DNA from: Sarocladium kiliense
Taxonomy: Eukaryota; Ascomycota; Sordariomycetes; Hypocreales; Sarocladiaceae
DNA: 64,000 bases
Assembly: GCA_030734395.1 (NCBI GenBank)
Contig: JAUZTG010000034.1
Coordinates: forward strand, 744,001-808,000
Reading direction: 5' to 3'
Part shown: in pieces, positions 11,686 to 22,238 of the stretch
How positions within the stretch are numbered: position 1 is the first letter of the stretch
Layout: the number at the start of each line of letters is the position of its first letter
Program-made: the position numbers and the translations under genes
Notes under the pieces: generated by a model
What the model was told of the DNA's origin: nothing
Databases searched by the model: none
The model's input: only the letters and a program-made list of their open reading frames with translations

Positions 11686-13261
11686 TTAGGAGGCAGCAGC
11701 CGGCGCGGGCTCCTCAGCGGGCTTGGGCTCCTCCTCGGCAGGCTTGGGGGCCTCGCCCTCCTCCTTCTTGGGAGCCTCAGCAGCGCCCTCGGCCTCACCG
11801 CTCTCGGACGAGGTCCAGAGAGTGAGGTTGTCACGGAGAAGCTGCATGATGAGGGTGCTGTCGCGGTAAGACTCCTCAGACAGGGAGTCGAGCTCAGCAA
11901 TAGCATCGTCGAAAGCCTGCTTGGCAAGGTGGCAAGCACGGTCGGGCGAGTTGAGGATCTCGTAGTAGAAGACGGAGAAGTTCAGGGCAAGACCCAGGCG
12001 GATGGGATGAGTAGGGGTCAGCTCGGTCTGGGCGACATCGGTAGCGCTCTATTGGAAGACATCAGTATGCGTTCACGGTGTCTGCGACACCCAGTACAGC
12101 TCGGCAGCCGCACGGGGAAGTCGCCGCGGGAGCCTTCGCCTGGCTCACATCTCCTGATGAACTCTTACCTTGTAGGCGTCGTGGGCAGCAGTGGCAGCAC
12201 CCTTGCGCTTCTCGCCGGAAGCAAACTCAGCAAGGTAACGGTGGTAGTCACCCTTCCTGTACAAGGAATAGCTTGTCAGCATCGAGATCATTAGGGAGCA
12301 CGTGCAAGCGTTCCATCAGGCTCAGAGCTTCAGGCTCTCGTCTCCGTGGACAAGAGCAGCCGTGAGGTGGCATGGAAGCTGCGGTATACGTACATCTTGT
12401 GGTAGAAGACCTTGGACTCGCCAGAGGCAGCGTTGGGAATCAGGGCCTCGTCGAGGACGTCAAGGACATCCTGGCAGACCTTCTCGAGCTCAAGCTCGAT
12501 CTTAGAGCGGTACTCCTTGATGGTGGAGACATGCTTGTCGGTGCCCTTGGTCTCCTCCTTCTGCTCGATCGAGGAGATGATGCGCCAGGAGGCACGGCGG
12601 GTGCCAACGACGTTCTTGTAGGCGACGCTGAGGAGGTTGCGCTCGTCAACGGTGAGCTCACCACCGAGCTTGGCCACCTCCTTCATGTAGGTGACCATCT
12701 CATCGTAGCGCTCGGCCTGCTCGCAGAGGCGGGCGAGGAAGGTCTTGCTATTGTGCGGGAGTTGCCAAAGGTCAGCTCATGTTCTCTTTGATAGGGCAGC
12801 CATGTGGCCAGAGGCACAGCAGGGTTGACTGCTCAGCTCGAGCGAGGCGTAGAGGAGGTCAGGAGACCAATTTGCACAAACCTTTCACGCTAGATGACGA
12901 GGGCAGAAGTCAGCATCACTGTTTGTATGATCTAGTGGGGAGGCAGAGGTGGCGCGCGTTCTGTGAGGCGGAGGAAGCCAGGGGGGCGGGGTAAGAGGGT
13001 CATGTCATGATAAACAAGACCAGGCGAGCAGAATGGCGATGTGCGCAGGAGATGAGGACTGCGCAACATCGATATCGCGCGCAAAATGGCCCATGGTGAG
13101 ATGGCGGCACGGGCTGAGGGGTTGTGGGCACATGTGCGAGAAAGGGATGAGGAGGGGGGTTTGTGGTGGTGGTGACCCAACGAAACAACAGGGCGGCGGT
13201 GGGAGGAGCAAGGAGAGAGAGCGTAAGGTAAAGAGTCAGGATAACGTACCTCGGAAGTCAT
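11686..13261 (-). CDS. 14-3-3 family phosphoserine/threonine-binding adaptor
   Basis: Dimeric adaptor that binds phosphorylated RSxpSxP-type motifs and regulates signalling, cell cycle and metabolism. Five exons on the minus strand: 13261-13250 (MTSE), 12889-12882 (8 nt), 12747-12394, 12256-12169 and 12048-11686, giving 274 residues. The tiny second exon restores the frame and yields MTSERESKTFLARLCEQAER, the usual fungal N-terminus. Diagnostic blocks are RNLLSVAYKNVVGTRRASWR, the phosphopeptide-pocket stretch GDYHRYLAEFA and the C-terminal signature DSTLIMQLLRDNLTLWTS. The tail after LWTS is rich in E, K, P and A and is likely disordered. Introns carry GT-AG ends; the first is 360 bp, long for this window. 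Very sure of family; paralogue identity not assigned. Confidence 0.95.
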
Positions 13262-15208
13262 TTTTATGGTTGATGTGGGAGAGATGGGGAGTATAGGAGT
13301 GATCGGGCTCGGAATATGGGCGAAGCTGGTGATGGGATCAGGAGAGTTGTTTGGAGAGTTGTTTGCGCAGAGGAGGGAAAAGAGGATGAGGTTCGAGATT
13401 GGGTTGGAGAAGGGAAAAGAGGCAGAGAGGGAGGCGGAAGGCGGAGAGCGTGGGTTGGTGGGTGGGCGAGACTCTGTGGTGCCCCGGTGCTCTGCGCTGT
13501 CAGGTGCTGTCAGTGGGTGCGGTGAGAGACAGAGGAGCCTGAGCTGTGTGCTGCGCTGTGCTGTGCCAGTGAGCGCGTGGCAGTGCAATTCATCCACCAA
13601 AGCACCGCTGTCAGCCACTGACGACGCACTAACAAGTCCCCTGAGTTGACTCAACGGCGGCGGCAGTGTGGCTGAGGCACCTCTCCAGTAAACAACACTC
13701 GTACACACACACCGTACGGGACAAAAGTGGGCGTCTATTGCACCTGGCAGCCACCTGGCAGCCAGCGCCTATAGTTGCCCAGCTCACTACCACGGAAATT
13801 ATAGGGGGCCTCAGGCAACCCCCTTCAGCGCATTACAACCACCGCAGCCTCTGACGCATCAATCCCTCTCTGCCTGGAGCCTCCGCTGCGAAAAACAAAC
13901 AACGCCCTCAGTACCTCCGTAATTACACCAAGTGACCAACCAACCATGAATATCAACAAAACACAAGCTCGCCGAACCCACGAACGAGAGTCGAATCCAC
14001 CCCCAGCGCCAGCTACGGGACTCTCCGGCGCTATCTCGTCACAAGCGCTGCTCCTCTCATCCCCATATTCCACGTACCTTCAATATTTCTCAAGTTCGTG
14101 CTCAGTGCCCGATCGACGTAAGGCAGGCAATCAATGAGGCTGACGTCGCCCATCATCCCATTCCTCGGGACGTGGCATGCCTCCACGTCTGCCACGCTAC
14201 ATGGCGTCACATCGTCTGAACCTGAACCTCTCCCATACGCTGACTGCGAACACTGACCCTACCGCTAGCTCCCATATCAAATGCCTACCTTGCATAGCGT
14301 TCCCAAGCCGTGCAGACGTTTCAGACGCCGCCAATGCCCGCTCTCCTCGTTTGATCTTCCCTTGTGTCAGTCACAATCTCCCACTCTCGGATGGGATGGG
14401 GGTGCCACCTCGAATCAGCCGCCCGGGTTCCATGCAGCCCAACCGGTGCGCAGGCGCGTGACGACATGATGCATCAAAAGGCACCATTCCGCAATGACGG
14501 CCCCCCTCGCTCTATCCCAGCCACTGAGCTTCATCCAAGTTTCTATTTGCTGCAACTCGTCCCGGCATCTCATCTCCAGGATGGGACCACAACAGCGGGA
14601 ACCAGCAGATAGGTCTAAAGCCCCCGGCACTTGGCTGCTCGGCGCCTATCTATAGAGGGCATGACATTCTTCACAACAGTCCAGCCTCAATCACCAAGCG
14701 TCCATGGAACTCCTCGCATGTTGTTTGTGGTCAAAGGCAATCCCGTGTCTGCCAATGGAATCCAGTGCCTGACCTAGAATCCGTCATCTTTTCCTGTGCA
14801 CTCTGGGACTTGTCCTACCGGATACGCTACCACAAATCCCTATTTCTGGATCTCAAACATCTTGCACTGCCACCATTCCGCGTCTTCGGCTGCAAGTTGC
14901 CGCCGAAGGATCCATCCCACAACTGCCACGGTAGATGGACGCAAGTCCCTACGGATTCATCCAAAGTCCCTCCTGGCATGTACCAGGCATAGGTACTCCC
15001 ACTGTTGCCTTCACATGAACCAAGAGCTAAAATCCTTTGATTGTCTCTTGCTTATTATTGACTACTGTCGTGAAAGTGAGGGTATTAAAGCATGTATAAA
15101 GACGTCTTTGGTCGCAACTTGCTGTCTCTGAGTTTGAAGAGCCAACCATGTCACGCTTCAGGTCCGCATACACGCCAGCGTAGCCCATTCCTTGCTCTAT
15201 CATACCAC
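13262..15208. other. Promoter of the 14-3-3 gene and 3' flank of the lipase
   Basis: 1.95 kb with no gene I can support. The part nearest 13262 is purine-rich on the plus strand (pyrimidine-rich leader for the minus-strand 14-3-3 gene). Around 13985-14050 there are nested inverted repeats, GAGAGTC/GACTCTC and AGCGCC/GGCGCT, described under findings. Confidence 0.5.
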
Positions 15209-16435
15209 TCATAACTCATCGCCATTCACGAGGTCATATCGCTCCCGTCCCCAGTTAGCCGGATCTCCTCCAGGAACACAAAGGCCCAGCCTCCAGAAAT
15301 AGTCCCTGTGCGCAAAGAAAAGCTGCCACAGCTTGAATCGCGTCGGGAATCCTTTGGCCTGTTCCTCATCCAGACCAGCCTCTTCCCGCACATCATCTAC
15401 TTCTGCCCAGGGCAGTAGCCGTCGCATGGCTTCCGTAAGGCTGCTATCCTCCTCTGCGCTGCACGAGGGATCGCTATGTCCAGTGCAGGCTTGCAGATCA
15501 TTCTCTGACGGAGGTAGATCGTGCTTCGCAATGTAAATCTCGCCGCCGTGCGGGCGGTAACCCCATTCGGTCAGAGGGAGAAGGGGCACCGGATCGTCCT
15601 TGTGCGTGACTCGGCGGTAGGTGCTCTTCTCGGGTTCAACATCTTCGTCGAGGGAAAATACTTCGTCCACATAGCGGGCAAGTTCGTAATTGCCAAGCCG
15701 AGGCTCACCAAAGGTGGTCACAATGACGTTATCGTACCCGAGGGAGACCTTCAGCTCAAGGGCTGCAAGGCAAGCCACGGCGCCTCCCAAACTGTGGCCA
15801 ACCAGATGGATTGTGTAACTGGGGTGCTTGGTCTTCAGTTCCTCAAGCTCTGGCAAGACCAATTTTCGTGCCTCTTGCCATGACTCAAGGAAGCCTTGAT
15901 GCACTGTGCAATTGTCACATTTGTGCTCCGGCTTATCGGGCTTGTCACCTCCATGATCCGGTGAGGGGTAGGGGAGATACTTCTGCGGGACGGTGCTCAA
16001 GTCCACGACCGTATTCGTAATGCTGTATGTGCCCCGGAACGCAATGACAATGGCCTTGTGACCAACCTCACTCGGCGGAACATCTTCTTCGACATCGGTT
16101 CGACGGCTCCCGTGATCAACAGCCAGGTAGCCGCAGCTATCGCTAAGCAGGATGCCTGTGTTCCAAGTCGCAGCAAGGGAGAGCGTGGGAAACTCGTTGC
16201 AGCGCGATGCGCAATTGAACGGTTTGGATACACCCGTGGTGCCGATGCAGTAGGAGATGTCGACAAGGCGGGCGAGGCGCTCGAGCTCAGCGAAGAGACG
16301 GACGGGAACGGCCTTGGGTCTAGGAACGGCGTCATGAAGTGGCCGTTGGCCGAGGCCAATGTCGAAGGCGATGGCGCCGGCTGCCAGCTGCACGAGAAAT
16401 AGCAGCAGCTGAACCAGAGACTGCGGATGCCGCAT
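15209..16435 (-). CDS. Secreted class 3 (Rhizomucor-type) lipase/esterase
   Basis: Predicted alpha/beta-hydrolase cleaving triacylglycerols or related esters after secretion. Single exon, 408 residues. Residues 1-23 form a signal peptide with a hydrophobic core LVQLLLFLVQLAAGAIAF. The nucleophile elbow is GHSLGG with Ser215; the family's oxyanion-strand motif is seen as IAFRGT; the acid is probably one of the Asp in HKDDPVPLLP (280-281); a C-terminal His in FAHRDYFW (near 376) is the likely third triad member. Several Cys pairs (CIGTTGVSKPFNCASRC, CGYLA, CDNC) suit an extracellular fold. The protein ends in NGDEL, close to the HDEL/KDEL type ER retrieval signals, which is unusual for a secreted lipase. 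It is transcribed toward the 14-3-3 gene. Exact substrate is unknown. Confidence 0.9.
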   Translation of the reverse strand: MRHPQSLVQLLLFLVQLAAGAIAFDIGLGQRPLHDAVPRPKAVPVRLFAELERLARLVDISYCIGTTGVSKPFNCASRCNEFPTLSLAATWNTGILLSDSCGYLAVDHGSRRTDVEEDVPPSEVGHKAIVIAFRGTYSITNTVVDLSTVPQKYLPYPSPDHGGDKPDKPEHKCDNCTVHQGFLESWQEARKLVLPELEELKTKHPSYTIHLVGHSLGGAVACLAALELKVSLGYDNVIVTTFGEPRLGNYELARYVDEVFSLDEDVEPEKSTYRRVTHKDDPVPLLPLTEWGYRPHGGEIYIAKHDLPPSENDLQACTGHSDPSCSAEEDSSLTEAMRRLLPWAEVDDVREEAGLDEEQAKGFPTRFKLWQLFFAHRDYFWRLGLCVPGGDPANWGRERYDLVNGDEL

Positions 16436-16961
16436 GGTGATTGAGATGTCGTCGACTTAGGTATATAGGACGGATTGACGTGATCAGTTATTGCTGAACT
16501 CTCGGCAGTCTCCAACCTGTCGAGAGTGTCCAGGCGCAAGGCACTCTTGATGGATCGCACTTGCCGCCCCGCGACAGTGGTTGTGGATCGATGGCTAGAC
16601 GCAGCAGAAGTCGCAGAGTGCGAAGGCCTCAGAGCATGTCGTTGACTACGTGCGACTGATTGCAGCCGTCTTTTGGGCGTGGGCACAGAGTGATGGTACC
16701 GTGGGAACAAGGTCTTGTGAGGAGTGAGGTCATCAGCCGGCGGCAGAATGAGCACAGCCGGGGTGCAAGCCTGGGGGAGGGTCTAGGCGCTGCAGGGGGT
16801 CACCCGATCAGGACCCAGGGGCACTTAGTAGGCCGCCAGTGGCCCCATTAGGGTCATTATGCTGAAGGTAGTGGACCCGGCTTCCGACAGAATGCTATGC
16901 AATGCAGCACCAGCAATGGGACCCGGATTTGCGCCTGGCTTCATCTTCAACTTTTGGTTGA

Positions 16962-17003
<42 letters not shown>

Positions 17004-17107
17004 GAATTGACGTGAGTCTCATCGACATATGTAACCCCTGAACATGAACTAGTGCATCTTCACATATCTCGTTCCCATCTACTCAATATCCGTTGCAGTT
17101 CCCGTCT
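16436..17107. other. Intergenic region upstream of the lipase
   Basis: About 670 bp holding the lipase promoter and the 3' flank of the small secreted-protein gene, both on the minus strand. Its main feature is a long homopolymer T tract, listed separately. Confidence 0.55.
16965..17002. repeat. 38-nt poly(T) tract
   Basis: Uninterrupted T from 16965 to 17002, preceded by AATA and followed by GGAATTG. On the minus strand it reads as poly(A) and lies about 105 bp past the stop codon of the small secreted-protein gene. No flanking target-site duplication is visible. Exact length may be affected by sequencing. Confidence 0.9.
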
Positions 17108-17672
17108 TCACAGTGTAGGGTCTCGAATAGGGCTAATGCTAGTAAAGCGTGCCGACGACTCTGTGGCATTTGACCGGCAGACCTGTGACTTGCTATCGCA
17201 ACTGAGGTGCATCAGGATGCTTCCAGCAGTCTCATACATGGGCGCGCTGAAGACAATCAGTATGACGAAAATTGGAACCGGATGAATCGACTTACCCAGA
17301 GTCAGTCATGCAAACTCTCTCGATCATCCAGAGCTGATCGTCCTCACCCTCCCAAATGAACTTAGTCTCCCCATCATTGCAAGCGAACCGCTTTTGCAAG
17401 CCACCCGGGGTTGTTGATATCGAGCTCGAGTTGAACTGACAGAACGTAGTCACCTGGGTGGTATCATCGAGGAAGGTGAAGTCAAAAGATGAGATAGTCG
17501 AACCCGTGTCGTTGCTCTTGCCGGTGAAGTCCTTGATGGTGAAGTTTGGAGGTAGTTCACAGTCTGCATTCTGTTCGATCTGTGACTTGGCAGGAGACAA
17601 AGCCGAGAAGCCTGCAAGGGTAGCAGCCCAGACGGTGGGGGCGAAGACGACGACGGGATGAAGCCAGTGCAT
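17108..17672 (-). CDS. Small secreted cysteine-containing protein (candidate effector)
   Basis: Two exons on the minus strand, 17672-17297 plus the split codon base at 17296, and 17246-17108. The donor GGGTAAG and acceptor TTCAG give an in-frame 171-residue protein. Residues 1 to about 25 (MHWLHPVVVFAPTVWAATLA) look like a signal peptide. The mature part has six Cys: DCELPP, TTFCQF, RFACND, RVCMT, LSCDS and QVCRS. It has several N-x-S/T sequons (NFT, NDT, NSS, NAT). The pattern of an FxxxDF strand, an inner TTFCQF strand and WEGEDDQLWMIERVC recalls Alternaria AA1-like (Alt a 1-type) secreted folds, but I cannot confirm this. Six spaced Cys and small size fit a secreted effector-like or surface protein. 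The second exon is supported only by splice signals and frame. Confidence 0.72.
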
Positions 17673-18792
17673 GGTGATGGGTATAAGAGACGTGATAGAG
17701 TACGGTCGATGTTTGAAGTAGCCGTGGGACGAAAGTAGACGGCTTCGATGGAGATTTTCGGAAATTCAAGATGAAAAGTTTCAAAACCACGTTTGGCGAG
17801 ATAGACAGGCACGGCCTCCCTTTTGAGGGCAGGCAGAGTCGCTGGGTCCCTGCCGATCTTAGAAGTGGTTTGGAGGGATGACATTCGATGTCCTGCTCAA
17901 GTGCCCCAGCGCCGGCACTTGCCAGCCTACCAAACCACAACCGCCCACTTTATTCCCAGAAACATTGGAGAGTCAATGTTGCTGATCGTCAAACGACGCG
18001 CAACATCATCTAGGATGTTTGTTCCACAATTCGCATCCGGACTTCCCTTCGGTCCACGGGCTCGGCACGTACGAGCCATCAAGTCAGCCTCATCCGCCGG
18101 CGGGGCGATGAGGGCAGCTGGACCGCCTGTGTTGCCTCTGCTTGCAACACAATAGGTTACAGATAGGTGGATGAGGTTGCCGTGTAGGAGAGGTAGGTGG
18201 TAGCACTTGTTCCGTGCCTGACCCTTCCCATGTGATGTGTGATCGTACCTTGTCAACAAACCACGATCTATGCTGCAACAAACTGCTGAAGTCATATGGG
18301 ATTGGGACTTGAACAAAGTTCTGAGCTTCATCCGATACGCAAGGAGAGCTTTTGCTCGGCCTGCGTTTTGCATTCTGATAGTTGTCCAGAACTAGGGATT
18401 TGGCGCCAAATCTCTGTACAAGCGGTTGCTGAGAAGTCACACTAGGCTTAATCACAAGAGCAAACGACTTCACACCTCAAACAACAATCGTCATGGTCAG
18501 GATAGGTACCCTTCTTGCTCTAAATATTTGGTCTCCTATCCACATTTCGTTACATTTCTTTCCAGGAGGTTGCAATGTCCACCTCGCACCTAATGGGTCG
18601 ATGTCCGAAACCCCACCACTACCACCCTCAACCCGAAGACCAAGACTACACGTGATCGTACACGTGACCCACATTCGAAATTTTGGACCACCCACCACAT
18701 TTTCTCTAGCACTTTTCGCATCACGAAGACCTCCTCCCAACCATCGACCTTACTAACCGCGACAACACCACTTGCCGCAACATCCAGCAAAG
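17673..18792. promoter_or_regulatory. Divergent promoter region between the small secreted protein and eL36
   Basis: 1.12 kb without a gene. The eL36 side holds two CACGTG E-boxes (listed separately) within 150 bp of the start codon and a CT-rich leader. The other side carries the promoter of the secreted-protein gene. Confidence 0.6.
18649..18667 (+). promoter_or_regulatory. Pair of CACGTGA E-boxes upstream of eL36
   Basis: CACGTGA occurs at 18649 and again at 18661, 12 bp apart start to start and therefore on nearly the same helix face, 132-144 bp before the eL36 ATG. CACGTG is the site of Cbf1-type bHLH factors; in Candida albicans Cbf1 with Tbf1 controls ribosomal protein genes. Assignment here is inference. 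Confidence 0.5.
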
Positions 18793-19395
18793 ATGGCAAA
18801 GGAAGCTCCTGCTCGTTCCGGCATCGCCGTCGGTGTCAACAAGGGCCACGTACGTCAACCGTCTCACCTCTTGGAGGATCTCTGCACTTGAACAAATCAG
18901 AGATGGACTGCTGACACGACTTTTTCGATTTTATAGAAGACCACTGCCCGCGTTGTCAAGCCCCGTGTCTCCAGGACCAAGGGCCATCTCAGCAAGCGCA
19001 CTGCTTTCGTCCGTGAGGTCGTCAAGGAGGTTGCTGGGTGAGTCGAATAAATTTCCTTGCGGTCGATATCGGAGAATCACTCGAGAACTTCGCTAGCGAG
19101 GGGCATGACAATCTGCCTCAGATCTGCATTCGGCAACCTGATGCAATTGTCCCTCACTTGCGAAAACTTCTCATTTGCTTCTCGCATCGACTCCCATGAC
19201 AAAACATCTTTGCTGACCAGTTGTCCTTCCAGCCTCGCCCCCTACGAGCGCCGTGTTATCGAGCTTCTCCGCAACTCCAAGGACAAGCGTGCCCGTAAGC
19301 TCGCAAAGAAGAGACTCGGCACTTTCGGCCGCGCCAAGAAGAAGGTCGATGAGCTCCAGCGCGTCATCGCCGAGTCCCGCCGCACTGGTCACTAA
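18793..19395 (+). CDS. RPL36: 60S ribosomal protein eL36
   Basis: Component of the large ribosomal subunit. Exons 18793-18849, 18937-19037 and 19233-19395 give 106 residues, the normal eukaryotic length. The N-terminus MAKEAPARSGIAVGVNKGH runs into KTTARVVKPRVSRTKGHLSK and then a basic C-terminal helix with APYERRVIELLRNSKDKRAR and KKRLGTFGRAKKK, all diagnostic for eL36. Two introns (87 and 195 bp) interrupt the first third, a common arrangement in fungal ribosomal protein genes. The start follows AAAGATGGC. The upstream E-box pair suggests growth-linked control. Confidence 0.97.
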
Positions 19396-19896
19396 AGAGT
19401 AAACTCTTTTCTCTCATCTTTATCCCACCAAACGACAAACATTAGGATGATGGCATAGGGCGTTCCGGACGAAGCGAAGGAGAAAGGAGAGGACCATCTC
19501 GCGCCAATGAGAAATGGCCGAGGAGGGCAAAATCATGACAAGGAAAACCCTTCATGAACAGACCTGAATGGTACTTAACGAATTCGTAGCGAATACAAAA
19601 CTTGCTGCGAGAGCCGACTGGGAAACCAGCGGCTATCAATTTTTGAACAAACATTTGTGCCCCCAAAACCTATCGTGTCGCATGTGAATTCTGCTTTGTC
19701 TCCGTGACCATCCACAATGCCAGCTCAGTCACAGCTCACCGATGAATTACATCAATGCAAATAATATGTCAAAGCAAACGCTACAATTTTATGATGAGAC
19801 CAGCCCGCCGAAGTCTGGTCATACCTCTACACCAAACGCCGCCTGCCGTGAAATGTCATATATGCTCCTGCTCTCTCGAGAATCCATTATCTCAGC
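19396..19896. other. Convergent 3' flanks of eL36 and the UBX protein
   Basis: About 500 bp, AT-richer than the surrounding coding DNA, expected to carry both 3' UTRs. No further feature seen. Confidence 0.6.
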
Positions 19897-21478
19897 TCAC
19901 TTCTTACCCAACTTCAGCCACTTCGGGATCTTCTTGGCCGCACCATCCCCAGTCCTCTTAGGTTTCTCTTCTTCCGTAGCGGGCCTCTTCCCTGAGCTCT
20001 CCCCCTTCTCTTCCGTCTGAGTCGGCATATCAGGGACTTTCACTTCTTGTCCCTGTCGTGCCACATTCGCTTTCAGGAATGCCCGCTTCCGGACGTCTGC
20101 TGGGACTGCGTCCTCCCAGACTAAGTATACGAGCACTCTGCCTGAAAGCTTGTAGCCTCTGACCAGGTTATATGCCGCTCCGTCTTCATCCTTGATTACT
20201 GTCTTATCACCTCCCGGTAGTGTCAGATGGAAAGGCTGCTCGGGACTCGCCATGACTCTTCTCACAGCCTCGTACAGAAAGCTGCCGGTGGCATCCGGTC
20301 CAATCTCCCAATCACTACTGGTATTGTCGGGGAAGCGGACTTTCACAAGCAAGGACTTTACAGCCGCCATACGAGCCTCCTCAGCGGCAGCTTTCTCTGC
20401 CAATTCTTTATCGGAGAGAAGACGCTTGTTGCGAGAGCTCTCTTGCAGGCGAGCTTGGTGGAGTTGTGCGTGGGCGATAGTCGGTTGGAAGTCAGTTTCG
20501 GGGGCGGGTGCGAGGGCGGCGGCTGGGACGGGACCGGAGGGAGCGAGAAAAACGTTGATGGGTTGGTAGGGGTCGGAGGGCTCGACAGGTGTTGGTGATG
20601 TTGAGGGACCTGTGGATGTTTCTGCTGGGGTTGGCACTGCTGGTGTGTCGGTAGGTGTAGGTTCTGAAGGCGCAGCTGGAGCGGGCTCAGCGTCTGCCAT
20701 GATCATGTCTTCCGGAGCTCCGTCCTTCTTCGCTTCTTGTGCAGATTGCAGCGGTGCTGACTCTTTGGCGGAGCTTCCTGGGGCCTCTTCTGTTTCCTTA
20801 AAGTATTGTGCAATCTCTTCCATAGCCTCATACAGCGTTTGACCTGAGAGCTTATACGACAACCGTATAAGCACACTCCCTGAATTGTACCCCAACTGCG
20901 CAAGCGTCTTCTGGAAGTCCACGAAGGAAGAAAGCTCTCTCCCCATGATATTCAGAACTGGTGTCTCATAGTACATCTGTCCGCTACCGCTCGCCGTGCC
21001 ACCGACTGTCTGCGCAACAGCACGCCCAGTGATGTTGATATTTCTCCCCGCGCTGGCGCTACCGCTCTCGAACTGTCGAAGAAGCTGCCATATCGAGAGG
21101 TCGCTTGGGAACTTCTGAATGAGGCGACGGCCGGGGATTTCTTTGCCTTCGGGGAGAGGGACTTCAAGGGCGACCTGGACGGCGGATGGTGTTTGTGATC
21201 GTTGAACGAGCTCGAGCTTCGCGCCAGCAACAAGACCAGAGACTCGAAAGGGAACTGAAAGATCGACTTGTTTTTGTTTATGTCTGGGTCTCTAAGTCAG
21301 CAAGCTGGAGAAGTCGTCTGGATATCGCTGGCTGAACTTACTTGAGAGTGTACTTGTTGCTGGAAAGCCTGAAGTGGGCGCAAGCCTTGTCGAGGACGTC
21401 GGTCAGATATGTACCCGGGGTGACCTTGACGGTGGTCCGTCGGAGGTCGGTACTAATGACCACGACGTGGGAGGACAT
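19897..21478 (-). CDS. TUG/ASPL-type UBX-domain protein (Cdc48/p97 cofactor)
   Basis: Predicted adaptor of the AAA ATPase Cdc48/p97, like yeast Ubx4 and mammalian ASPSCR1/TUG. Exons 21478-21342 and 21283-19897 on the minus strand give 507 residues. The N-terminus is a TUG ubiquitin-like domain: VVVISTDLRRTTVKVTPGT, then across the splice YTLKHKQKQVDLSVPFR and GLVAGAKLELV, which aligns with the human motif around NNAKLEMV. A second conserved block is ETPVLNIMGRELSSF followed by LIRLSYK. The middle is low-complexity Pro/Ala/Glu/Thr. The C-terminal UBX domain runs from about residue 360 to 450 (SLLVKVRFPDNTSSDWEIG ... GRVLVYLVWED). The basic tail ends KIPKWLKLGKK, typical of this family. The phase-2 splice after CTCAA is needed to keep frame. 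Confidence 0.88.
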
Positions 21479-22238
21479 GATGGATGTTGAGGCCCAGTGA
21501 TGAGTGTTGGGTGAAGCCAGATATGGGAGAGAGGTGTGGTGTGTTGGAGGGGAGATGGGCTTGGTGGGGGACGTGAAGCTGGGCAACGAGCGCGGGGGGA
21601 GGGTCGCTGAGAGGAGCGTACAAGGCAGCTAAACTTGAAGATATGTGGTCAATAATTACCAAAATGACAGTAGGACAAGTGATGACAAAGGTGAGGCTTC
21701 CTGCCAGTCTCAGCACCCTTCATCCCGAATCTAGGTCCCTCACAACTCAAGAGTCCTTCTCGAAGCATCTGTGCCCATTAATGAGGCTCCCCCAGGCAGC
21801 GTTGCTGATGATGCACCACCTACTGCGACCCATGGAGGCGAGGTCCCCACAGCCTGAGCTTCAACCAATCAGAATTCTCCTCTGTCTCCCTCCCAGCAGC
21901 ACCTTTTAGCGCAGTTTCTCCGTCCACGGCGACTGCGCTGCACCACCACCATCACCGCTGCTGGAGCCGCGTGCACCGTGTTGCCTTGGGTCTCGGAGCT
22001 ACGTACCTTCTCGAGAGAGCTTCCCTCTCAAGCCTTGAAACCTCCCAAACCACAACCGTCTGCGCCCCCCCGACCACTCATCACGAACTCCACGATCACG
22101 GCGACGACAATTCGATTCCTCAGCTACTACGGGCTCGATATCATAATCGCCGGTTAGCTGCACGAGTAGCAGAACGAAGCACGTCTTGGAGACGGCGACC
22201 TCCCATCGCCAGACTCCCAACCCATCCCATCACCCATC
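21479..22238. other. Divergent promoter region between the UBX protein and Pup3
   Basis: 760 bp shared by two genes tied to the ubiquitin-proteasome system, transcribed away from each other. I looked for the yeast proteasome element GGTGGCAAA (PACE) on both strands and did not find an exact copy. No other element stands out. Confidence 0.55.

Noticed and set aside
11662..12294. 210-codon plus-strand ORF opposite the 14-3-3 gene
   Set aside because: It crosses real introns and exons of the 14-3-3 gene in antisense and is Leu/Gly/Ser-rich without a motif.
13961..14055. Possible tRNA on the minus strand
   Set aside because: A GACGAGA/TCTCGTT pairing and a TTCGA segment are present, but there is no room for the T-stem 3' strand and no anticodon arm; not a tRNA.
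21479..22238. Proteasome-associated control element (GGTGGCAAA) in the UBX/Pup3 promoter
   Set aside because: No exact copy on either strand by eye.
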